Of a DNA stretch of 64,000 bases, positions 55,445 through 64,000 are shown in pieces. Positions within the stretch are counted from its first letter, which is position 1, and every line of letters starts with the position of its first letter. Origin of the DNA: Endomychus coccineus (Eukaryota; Arthropoda; Insecta; Coleoptera; Endomychidae). The notes beneath the pieces are model-generated. The model had not been told where the DNA came from, did no database searches, and saw only the letters and a program-made list of their open reading frames with translations. Location: contig OY294067.1 in NCBI GenBank assembly GCA_958510875.1, forward strand, positions 257,549,736 through 257,613,735, written 5' to 3'. The position numbers were made by a program, and so were the translations under genes.

Positions 55445-56030
55445 ATATATAAATTCTCGGGAAATAGCTCACATTAACACTTACGACGAAAACATAATGT
55501 AACCTATTTCCCGAGAATTTATATATAATTCATACCTGGGTCAAGAATTTTTATAAAAAAAAAGGTTTTCTGAACTTTAACAAAGTATTCCTCACTTAGA
55601 AATCGGAATTTTATAAATTGCTTTTTCGTTTATATGTTTCCATCCCTTCTAAATTACCTACATATCTGTCTGTACTGTGTTTCAAAAGTGATAAGCTATT
55701 TCGATGGTGTGACCTCTATTCAAGATATATCTTCGGCTACCGCTTATTTTTCACCATTATTTTTCTCTATATGGGCAAAATGTTCCTTATAACGAGTTAA
55801 AATGTTCCTTCTAGTTTGACCCACATAGCATTTTGAACACGACTTATAATTGATTTTGTATAAAATAGTATTTAAACTTTATAAGTATTATTTATAATTC
55901 ATTTTACTCCGACGATGGCTACTTGGTAGCCGATAGGTCCTCAGTACTTAATATTATTTTTAGTGGATAAGGGTGAATATTTCTTATCAATAGTGTTATA
56001 ATATATCCACAGTGCGAAGTCTTTTATAGT
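55445..56030. mobile_element. PLE family 2 copy: inverted end signatures, GIY-YIG piece and hairpin end
   Basis: 55445-55560 contains the 'attctcgggaaatag(c)tcaca' signature and, 50 bp later, its inverse 'ctatttcccgagaattta' followed by 'tcatacctgggtcaagaatt'. The minus frame over 55615-55870 reads 'KCYVGQTRRNILTRYKEHFA' with an intact YVGQT...R GIY-YIG signature, then stops. The plus-oriented end at 55901-56000 carries the hairpin CCGACGA-T-GGCTAC-TTG-GTAGCC-GATA (55909-55935). Confidence 0.65.
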
Positions 56031-57160
56031 TTATTAGTCACTTCTAATAATGTTATTTCTTTTTCCATATTTCCATTATTTTCTTAAGAATCCATGTCAC
56101 AACGTTACATTCGCTCGATATAAGTACATTGTTTCCATAACTAATTTCTTAGGACTCCTCACGTCTCGAATCGGCGAAAGTGATTTCTAATAAAAGAAGT
56201 ACATCGTTGGTACGCATTCCTTCTTTTAGGTGAATTCCTAGCCATAAATCCATATTCAGTTATTCAGCATATTTACGGTGCGACGCGTATGAGATGCTTT
56301 CTGCGAGGGTCAGAGATGGGAATTGAACTATTAAGCAGTTTTTCCCGTCCAGAGAGCACTTAATTATAGAAATAGTTTACAATAGATATACTGTGAGAAC
56401 TAGAAACAGGCCCGACGTCGTAACAGAAATTCCACAAATAAATTGACATTGTATGAGATGAAAGTGAAAATTCTTGGATAATTATAATAGAGAAAGAATA
56501 TGAATCATTGATATCAGGTTCAGTAGAGATGAACAGCTGTCTTTATTTAATTGCTAATTCTAACCTCAGCAATGAAACATTAATTTAACGACGTAGTTAT
56601 AACACTTTCGACACTTTTATATCTAAATGATATTACACTACCTTACACTACCTTGACCCTGTAATAAATACTTTGATCAACTAATAGATGACTTAAGTCC
56701 TTGAGAAATACAAAGTGAAACACATTTAATTTTAGACTCAATAGACAAAGTTTTGGTTCTCCAGGTTGAACAGTGATAGCACGCCTATTAGTTCCAGACA
56801 GCGGTTTAGCTCTTCTCAAGAACATGGAGTCACTGATCAGCTATCAGCAGAGGTATAATCACCACTTTCAAAATTGTTTGAAGGACCTACCCGTTCCAAA
56901 ACCAAAACTTTGTCTTTGATTCTAACATGAAATGTGTTTATTTTTCACTTTGCATTGTTTCGGCACCGTAATCGGGAGATTGTATTTACAATTATTTTCA
57001 CATCTCGCGAGATGTACCAATGCGTGGCATTGTCCATATCATCATCAGTGGGACATTTGTGTTCCGGCAGATGGTGTTGGAACATCTATATTCTCGAAAC
57101 ATTTTCGAAAGTGGTAGTTGTACCTCTGCTGGGAGATGGTCGATCAGTGACATCATCGTC
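56031..57160. other. no firmly recognised gene
   Basis: A hairpin-like 'aaaagaagtacat...attccttctttta' occurs near 56187. Overlapping plus frames at 56932-57176 have no domain I know. The segment 57060-57215 is homologous to 42370-42450 and forms part of a dispersed repeat with a hammerhead-like motif. Confidence 0.3.
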
Positions 57161-57166
57161 TGGCTC

Positions 57167-57212
57167 GTTCCACTGATGAGCTCATGAAAAGAGCGAAACA
57201 GCTATCTGCAAC
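57167..57212 (+). ncRNA. hammerhead ribozyme-like motif with canonical core
   Basis: CTGATGA (57173-57179) is followed by stem II GCTC/GAGC (57180-57183 with 57191-57194), GAAA (57195-57198) and CAGCTATC. GTTCCA before the core can pair with TGCAAC after it (57207-57212) in five of six positions as stem I, which places cleavage after the ATC triplet. Stem III is minimal (A-U plus a C/A mismatch), as in the short stem III of mobile-element hammerheads that may act as dimers. Three more diverged copies occur in the window. Confidence 0.5.
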
Positions 57213-57540
57213 TAATATGCCTTGTTCGCCGAATCAATGATTTACTTCCACAATTTTCCCAAATAGCTGCCGCACATCTTCGTCCAACTAGGTATATTCA
57301 ACTTTAATAGTTGACAACAAATTACAGAGTTGCCGATATTAACTGTAGTTTTATTAAATCGACTTGACATAATTCATTGTGAATCTACATTTTGATGGAA
57401 TCAAACTCAGAAGTATACCGAAGCAGTCATTCTTCTCAGAACTGCAATTTTACGTAAATTGACGTAGTGTGCTGTGTGTAAACTGCGAAATATGTACATT
57501 TCTTACTGAAAATTAAAGTGTGAGGTCTATTTGTTTATCC
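57213..57540. other. no recognised gene
   Basis: AT-rich spacer between the hammerhead-like repeat and the inverted-repeat region. Confidence 0.3.
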
Positions 57541-57544
57541 CCAT

Positions 57545-57690
57545 GAATTTGCTTATTTGTTATGAACAAATTATATTTATTATTAAATATACGAATTTGA
57601 CAAAAATGTCGTGTTTATAGTCGTTGTCGGATGAGTTGACCTACTGAGTACGATTTTATAGCTATTATGGTCTTTAAATGAATACATAAA
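57545..57690 (+). repeat. inverted-repeat family arm, extra partial copy
   Basis: 'atacgaatttgac(a/c)aaaatgtcg' and 'atagtcgttgtcggat' match 63810-63860 directly and 59590-59640 as reverse complement. Confidence 0.8.
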
Positions 57691-57872
57691 TTTTTGAATT
57701 GTGATAAACAAAGTAATTATTAACAAATAAAGAAAAAAGAAATCTGACATTCTTATTCATTTTTATATAAAATGCACACTCAGAACTTGATTTTTTTGAC
57801 AAAATTGATACAATAAAAAAATGTCATGCCACTAATTTTATAATTGAAAAAATTAATATGTCGAATTCTATA

Positions 57873-59480
57873 TACAGTGTGTCCACGTTAAATACTTACC
57901 ACCCTTGTAACTTTTGTATTTATCGAGGGTTTTTGATAAAAACTTTTTTGTTAGGTTGGTATTCGAAATGTGTAATAAACTAGAGGATAACATTAATTTT
58001 GTGCTGTTATCATGGCCACCTACGACCACTTTTTTGGCTTAAATTTCAGAAAGTATTATTAGGGATATCTTCAGAGAAAAACAGATAACGAATTCGTATT
58101 TAGGATAACGTTAAGCTTACCTGTACCGATTTTCAGTTTTCTAAAATACAGAGTGTCCAAGAAATTGGAATGTAGGTACCATTTGGATTTTAGAAATTCA
58201 TAATGTAAATTCCTACTAATATCTCTAAAGCTTGAATATGAATTATCAATGAAATAATCAAGAAATATTGATTTGACTTTTATTATACTTATTATGATTT
58301 GAAGCATTATGAAAACAAATAAAACGTTGACAACTAGAACAATTTCCACTTTTCCTTGCATTATATCTCATTTAATTACAATTCGGTGAAAAAGCTTAGT
58401 GTGCTGTGAAAACCAAAAACGCTATCTTAGTTGAAAGCTGTCAGCCGATAATAATCAAGCAAACCAAATCATGATTTTTAATGATAATAACTCACATTCA
58501 AGTCTCAGGGATGCTAGTAGAAATTTAAATATTTCTAAAGCCAAATCTGGAAACATTTGAAGAAAAGCGGTAAGAACCCAATTAAGCCAAAATTTTCTTC
58601 TTGAAGCTGGAGATGCTGGAGCATCTGAATTAAAAAAAACCGTTTTGAGCACGGTTGAAGCTACATTTACGACCAACGGGATTGTATTATCACAAAATAT
58701 CAGAACGTAAATGTTTTCTGTAGCATTTTAAACGAAAATATTATTGGGCCATACCTTTTTATGAATATTTGAGTTCTGTTAGGTTTCTCAGATTTCTACA
58801 AAATGAGTTTACTGATGCACTTGATGGTCTTCCTCCTGTTTACCGCTACAATTTATACTTACAACTTAATGGAGCACCTATCCATAACGCTGTTAATGTG
58901 AGACAGTGGTTGAATGATAATTTTCTTAATCGTTGGATCGGACGCAGTAGTCCTCTTATTCGTTGGCCGCCGAGATCCCCAGACATTACGCCACTTGATT
59001 TATTTCTTTAGGGGACAATACAAAATAAAGTGTATGCTACAAGACCTCAGAAGCGAGAAGAACTTTGTGATAGCATCAGAGAAGCTTGTCACAGTATAAA
59101 ATATAACTTTCTTACAACTTTCTCATTTGTTAATTTAACAATAAAATTGTTCAATGATTTGTATGCGTCGATAAAAGTGAATTTTCTTTTCTTGGACACC
59201 CTGTATTTTAGAACACTGGAAATTGGTACAGGTGAGTTTAACGTTATCCCAAATTAGAATCCGTCATCTGTTTTTCTCTAAAAAAATCCCTAATAATACT
59301 TTCTGGAATTTAAGCCAACAAAAGTGGTCGTAGGTGGCCATGATTACAGCTCAAAACTAAAGTTATCCACTAGTTCAATGCACATTTTGAATATCAACCT
59401 AACAGAAGAAAGTTCATCTAAATCAGCCAAGAAATACAAATGTTACAAGGGTGGTAAACCTTTAACGTGGACACACTGTA
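57873..59480 (+). mobile_element. Tc1/mariner-like element with ~300-bp terminal inverted repeats
   Basis: Ends TACAGTGTGTCCACGTTAAA (57873) and the reverse complement (to 59480) with TA on both sides (57871-57872, 59481-59482). Inverted similarity extends about 300 bp inward, past 'gtggtcgtaggtgg(c)ca', 'aaaaacagat' and 'acagggtgtccaagaaa'. One inactivated transposase lies inside. Confidence 0.85.
58440..59110 (+). pseudogene. Tc1/mariner transposase pseudogene, internally deleted
   Basis: Plus frames read 'SSLRDASRNLNISKAKSGNI' (helix-turn-helix), 'EATFTTNGIVLSQNIR' (first catalytic region, Asp lost), then after a deletion 'RFLQNEFTDALDGLPPVYRY' and 'LQLNGAPIHNAVNVRQWLND' (QxDGAPxH with Asp to Asn). 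Then 'RWPPRSPDITPLDLFL', a stop, and 'GTIQNKVYATRPQKREELCD' complete the end. Two of three catalytic Asp sites are gone. Confidence 0.8.
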
Positions 59481-59482
59481 TA

Positions 59483-60085
59483 TTTATTACTTTATCATAC
59501 TAAACCATCAAAATTTTTTTTATTTATTTCTAACTCCCGAAATTCTCCGAGAATGCATATAAAGACCATAATAGCAATAAAATCGTACTCAGGAAGCCAA
59601 AATTATCCGACAACGACTATAAGCTCGACATTTTGGTCAAATACGTATAGGTATTTAATAATAAATATAATTTGTTCATAACAAATCACCAAATTTGTGG
59701 GTATACATTCAACGATATTGACGATAAAATAAAACTAAGAATACCAAAATTATCCGAAAACGACCCTAAACTCGGAGTTTTGGTCGGATTCATGTATTTT
59801 CTTAATAAATAAATTGTTTATAACAAATGGAGTTAATTCAACAATTTGTTCAACTAGTTTCACATGTTTACTAACGAAAATAGTCTTTATACGATCAAAA
59901 ACGGTCAAACTTATTTATTGTTTAAAAACAATAGAAACAATTTGCGCAACTTTATTTGTGGCCAACTTTTTTTCGGATGACATTCTGCAGAGAATGCACG
60001 TTGTCTCATCAAAATCAATCCATTTCTCAAGGATTTACGGGTTCAATACCCATTTGACTGCACTATTAGTTATTATTACGCGAAA
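59483..60085. repeat. 600-bp inverted repeat, left arm
   Basis: Reverse complement of 63390-63995 over its whole length: 'gaatgcatataaagaccata', 'ccaaaattatccgacaacga', 'gatattgacgataaaat', 'tttacgggttcaatacccat'. Identity is about 80-85%. Open frames in either arm (for example 59814-60089) are shared by chance. Confidence 0.85.
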
Positions 60086-60753
60086 GTAGGTACCGTAAAT
60101 CATGGACCCGTTCCATAGAGGAAATATCCAGCAAAATAAATAATAAATTAATTAATAAGCATTGTTAATCCACTTTACAGTAGTATTTCATTTCCTGGTA
60201 ACTTATACTCAATGGTGCATCTTCACATCTAATTACCATTAGCGTTGAGAAAGTTCAGCGGTCGGCGTGTCAAAGGGTTACTACATCGTGAGGAAATCAA
60301 GTGAAAGGATAAGACAACGTTGTACTTTCTTCGAACTTCACATCCGATATCAAACATCTAGATACTGTCACAAACTACGCCTAAGGTTCGAATGATACGA
60401 GTTTTTTGGGAAGGGCCGCCACATGGTCGGAAGTTTCACTTTCTAATGTGATAATTGATTGTTATATAACATAATGAAAAGATTTTAAGCAGACCAGTTA
60501 TGAATTCTTATATAGTGGCGAATCTCATCAGATTATGGAAAGAGTTTCGGTTTACTCTGTATGTACGATGTATAATACTAGTAAAGCACGATTTCCCAGG
60601 CATTAGTTTACTTTTAATTCTTAGCTATAAATCACTATAAAACAGTGAAAGTACAATTCAAATGTTGAATGCCTAATAACTATTATGAATTCAACAGACT
60701 TCGTGATACCATGTTTCGAAAAGATGTTCCGAATATACAAATTGTGGAATAAT
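60086..60753. other. unrecognised sequence inside the inverted-repeat structure
   Basis: No open frame or repeat partner seen. It separates the left arm from the hAT insertion and has no counterpart on the right. Confidence 0.3.
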
Positions 60754-62364
60754 CAATGGCGGCTCGTGAACTTTTTGAGAGAGGAGGCTGGACATAAAAC
60801 TTTCTTGTAAAAATATACTCTATTCAGCCAATAAATTTAACCTTTGCACAGCGACCGTACCAGCTACTTCAGTGACAAAATTAATTGTTGACAAGCAAGA
60901 ACCAACGTGGAGGTGTAGAGTTTCTCTTGGCAAACAATTTTTTTGTTCGTTTTTTTTTTCTTTGGATTTTTGATATTTTTTATTTTTTTTTGAAATTTTT
61001 CATATTTTGTTTTTTTTTATTATTTTTATTAACTTTTTTTATATATTAACAGAATTCTACGGTCTTTATCAATAATATTATCATAAAATGTACCATTTTG
61101 TTTTAAGTGTTTTACTAAATCTTTTTCAATAGATATCAAACTAACATTGTATAAACGATTTTGGCCCATTGTATTTCGCATGTAAGTTTTAATTCGTTTG
61201 AGAGTAGAAAATGATCTCTCAACCGATGCCGACGTGACAGGAATGGTGACTGTCAAACAAAGTAGTTTATAAAACTGAGGTAAAACTTGTTGCAAATCAT
61301 TGTCTATCATATATTTTATTATATCGGCGTGAATGTCGTACTGGCCTAAAATATCTTTATCCGAGTAGGTATATAACCCATAATTCATTGTGCAGTGCTA
61401 TTTTATCACTAAAAGTGTATTTGGGAAACTCTTTTGAAAAAGATTCGAAAAATCTTCTATTCGTCAAGTCGAAAAACTTCAATTCATGTAAATCGGAAAA
61501 TCGAATCTCAATTTGACCTTTAATAGTATCTAAAATTTCATAAAAATAGTTGTTTATAATGCAGTTTTTTGTCTTCCAAATTATATGTTTTCCTCCTTTA
61601 ACAATATTCTGTTTACCGGTTAATTTAAACTTAATACTCTATGTTATATGTTCCTGCGATTTTTCATGTATGTCTATACCACGAGCTAAATTTTTCAAAT
61701 CATCATAACCCGAGTGTCCCCAACATGAAGTTGTATCAGATGTAAATAGCAAGCAATATAATTTATTGTGTATTTCGATTTTGAAACATACCTGCCATCA
61801 CTAATTCTTTCAAATCCGGTAAAGGCCGTTTATTTTTAACAAAACACATTTCTATCATATGTTAATCCACTAAATGGATTTTCTAAGAACTCAGCAACTA
61901 AGTCACTCATCATTTTAACGTTCACCGATTAGATAAATTATAACTTAACTACTTAACCTTACTTCGCCTCGCGGTACAAAAACAGTAGCTAACGGAACAC
62001 GATTCGCATTCTTCTAGCAGCGGTAGGGCGGTAGCAAGTATTCGTATTTCATTCGACCGACGAGTACGTACGAGAAGCTAGCCTACATAGGGTGTTGCCA
62101 TATTCGCTGTTTTACCCTACTTGGCAATTGAACTGGTTGGAAAAACAACAACTGTGTTGACCACACGTATTTAGCGTTTGAGATATATAGAGAATCTAGC
62201 CTCTGGCCACTGTTGCCAGATTGAAAATAACTACTGAGAACGGGGAATTAATTGTAAAATTTAAGGAATTATCAGAGAAACAGGAAATAAAATGGAGAAT
62301 GATCATTAAGATAAATTGGTGAGGAGGCTGAGCCTCCTTAGCCTCCTTCGAGGAGCCGCCACTG
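60754..62364 (-). mobile_element. hAT element, 1,611 bp, with perfect 8-bp target duplication
   Basis: Ends CAATGGCGGCTCGTGA... and ...GAGCCGCCACTG are inverted repeats (CARTGGCGGCTC). GGAATAAT is duplicated exactly (60746-60753 and 62365-62372). The minus strand carries a truncated transposase (61029-61850). Subterminal regions include the GC-rich 61960-62100. Internal deletion makes it nonautonomous. Confidence 0.92.
61029..61850 (-). pseudogene. hAT transposase, internally deleted (TTF zinc-finger region plus C-terminal dimerisation region)
   Basis: Minus-strand order: 'CFVKNKRPLPDLKELVMAGM', frame change, 'FKIEIHNKLYCLLF' and 'CWGHSGYDDLKNLARGIDIH' (TTF-type region), a stop, 'LTGKQNIVKGGKHIIWKTKN', 'FSDLHELKFFDLTNRRFFES', frame change near 61385, then the hAT C-terminal domain 'LCLTVTIPVTSASVERSFS' with 'LKRIKTYMRNTMGQNRL'. 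The arrangement resembles ZMYM1-like / 52-kDa-repressor-like hAT proteins. The central RNase H-fold catalytic part is deleted. Confidence 0.85.
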
Positions 62365-62433
62365 GGAATAATATATATTTTTTACGACTATAATGAAATA
62401 ATTCAATTATAAGTTTATCTCCTATCAGTTAAT

Positions 62434-63420
62434 AGTTCAGGCAATAAGCCGTGAAAAAGGCCATAATAAAAAAAATATGGTAAGCTAGAATTTTTTTTTG
62501 CATTTTGTTCCTAATACCTACCCCATAGATCATTCATGACTACCAAGACCGCGGGGGTCGGCCTTTCTACGCCCCCAAAACGGAGTTTCAACCCCGTTCT
62601 TATAAAAACAATCCAAAAGCTTAGAAAATTAATGAACTAAGAGCCGAAAATGACCCCTAGTATGTTTTTGGGTCACTGATCACGACTCCGCAGTTAGTTT
62701 TCTCGGAAAACTCACTCCAGATAGAAAATTTGGAATTTTCCTGGGTTTTATGAATAATAAAGTATAATTTTGTTACAAAAATAACCCCCAGTATGTTTTT
62801 TGGGTCGCTGATCACGATTCCGCTGTTAGTTTTTTCGGAAAACTCTCTCCAGATGGGAAACTTGGGAATTTCCTGGGCTTTGTGAATAATCAAGTATAAT
62901 TTTGTTACAAAAATGACCCCTAGTATGTTTTTTGGGGTGGCTGATCACGATTTCGTTGTTGGTTTTCTCGGAAAACCGTCTCCAGAGTGAAAAATTCTGG
63001 AAAAACTAACAGCGGAATCGTGATCAGCGACTCAAAAAACATACCAGGGGTCAATTTTGTAACAAAGTTATACTTTATTATTCATAACCGTCTCAGGAAA
63101 ACCACGAATTGTCAGAATTTTCTATCTGGAGAGTTTTTTGGGAAAAATAACAGTGGAATCGTAATCAGCGACCCAAAAAACCTACTAGGGGTCATTTTCG
63201 GTTCTTAATTCATTAATTTTCTAAACTTTCGGATTGTTTTTATAGGAATGCTCCTCTGAGGAGTTGAAACCCCGTTTTGTGGGGGTAGAAGGGTCGACCC
63301 CCGCGGTCTTGATAGTCATGAATGATCTATGGGGTCTTGTAAACAAAATGCAAAAAAATGTTTGAAATTCCAGCTTACTATATATTTTTTTTCATTTTTC
63401 GGTTCGTTGCCTGGACTATA
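62434..63420. repeat. palindromic array of ~140-bp repeats
   Basis: The left arm from 62434 and right arm to 63420 are inverted ('cattcatgactaccaagacc' versus 'tgatagtcatgaatg', 'gcgggggtcg', 'atgacccctagtatgttttt'). Within, units of about 140 bp repeat: 'tttgttacaaaaat(a/g)accccc/t agtatgttttt' at 62769 and 62910, each with 'gctgatcacgat(t/tt)c'. Orientation flips near 62990. The translated frames at 62657-62893 and 62987-63208 are products of the repeat. Confidence 0.85.
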
Positions 63421-63995
63421 ATATACATATAGTGCAGTCAAATGGGTATTGTACCCGTAAATTCTTGGGAAATGGATCGATTTTGATGGGACAAAAAGCA
63501 TTCTCTTCAGAATGTCATCAGAAAAAAATTGACCACAAATAAAGTTCGCAAATTGTTTATATTGCTTATAACAAATAAATAAACAATTTAATTAGCTCAT
63601 TTTTGAGATTACATAAAAATTTCTAAAAAATGTAAAATCGTTTTTGATCGGATAAAGACTATTTTTTGTTATAAACAACAAACAACGACTTTAGTGTCGT
63701 TTTCGGATAATTTAGGTATTCTGAGTTCGATTTTATCATCAATATCGGGGAATGTATACTCACAAATTTGCTAATTTGTTGTAATCAAATTGTATTTAAT
63801 ATTAAAAATACGAATTTGACCAAAATGTCGAATTTATAGTCGTTGTCGGATAATTTTGGCCTCCTGAGTAGGATTTTATTGCTATTATGGTTTTTAAATG
63901 CATTCTCGTGGAAATTTTCAGAAGCGAATTAGAAAAACATAATACAAATTTTGATGTTTTGGTATGACAAACTATCAATAAATATATATAAAATT
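63390..63995. repeat. 600-bp inverted repeat, right arm
   Basis: Partner of 59483-60085. It ends close to the window edge, and the outer boundary in both arms is 'ttggtatgacaaactatcaataaa'-like followed by TA-rich sequence. Confidence 0.85.
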
Positions 63996-64000
63996 AAACA

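Noticed and set aside
28000..56000. LTR retrotransposon pair suggested by repeated terminal-like strings ('cccgagaattta...gggtcaagaat')
   Set aside because: The strings belong to Penelope-like ends; no TG...CA ends, primer binding site, gag, protease or integrase seen.
56932..57176. Overlapping 60-80 codon plus frames before the hammerhead-like motif
   Set aside because: Two frames open over the same bases and the 42.4-kb homologue does not keep either.
59814..60089. 91-codon plus frame and its counterpart at 63316-63501
   Set aside because: Parts of the 600-bp inverted arms; arms differ by indels that break the frame.
62657..63208. Open frames with repeated 'SGIVISDPKN' peptides
   Set aside because: Translation of the 140-bp inverted tandem repeats on both strands.
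1..64000. CRISPR arrays, bacterial operons, riboswitches or phage genes
   Set aside because: No regularly spaced short repeats, Shine-Dalgarno-linked gene strings or long bacterial-type ORFs; the content is eukaryotic mobile DNA.

Overview
The window looks like repeat-rich, AT-rich nuclear DNA from an arthropod, most likely an insect. It has no operons or bacterial-type genes. It does contain an intron-bearing P-like element, Tc1/mariner, hAT and Helitron remnants, Penelope-like elements, several chimeric-tailed non-LTR retrotransposons, a terminal exon with a poly(A) signal and an exon piece of an animal LanC-like gene. The exact species or order cannot be read from the sequence.

Layout. 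1-4284 is a 1.42-kb direct duplication (about 99% identical) enclosing an AT-rich block, a tRNA-like Pol III head and a non-LTR tail. 4.6-6.4 kb holds a decayed RNase H tail and GATCACGA-type tandem repeats. 7.1-8.8 kb is a broken non-LTR reverse transcriptase. 8.9-12.5 kb holds a Penelope-like (PLE) end, tandem duplications, and a foldback element that is itself split by a MITE with a perfect 8-bp target duplication. 12.9-15.3 kb is a minus-strand non-LTR copy. 16-20.3 kb has interleaved direct repeats and three adjacent mariner-type copies. 20.9-26.3 kb is a roughly 2.65-kb tandem duplication. 27.3-30.8 kb contains a possible membrane-protein exon, a PLE flanked by inverted ends, and the best candidate for a host gene (last exon at 30140-30545, with 3' UTR and AATAAA). 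31-33.1 kb repeats the 10.6-12.3 kb family. 34.9-36.3 kb combines a 180-bp inverted repeat, a truncated LANCL exon and a Helitron helicase end. 38.9-41.7 kb is the best preserved non-LTR element. 43-47.8 kb carries PLE, mariner and TIR elements.

47.9-52.4 kb is the most informative nest. A non-LTR RNase H region is split by a 1,813-bp P-like element with an 8-bp target duplication. The P element keeps a spliceable two-exon THAP reading frame and has itself been invaded by a PLE end carrying a hammerhead-like core. 53.8-57.2 kb holds a THAP-like fragment, PLE GIY-YIG endonuclease pieces and a second hammerhead-like motif with a canonical core. 57.5-64 kb is a large inverted-repeat region with a TA-flanked mariner beside it and, inside it, a hAT element with a perfect 8-bp duplication and a palindrome of about 140-bp repeats.

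Almost everything that can be named is mobile DNA, mostly dead. Coordinates of diverged elements are approximate to tens of bases; target duplications quoted were read base by base.
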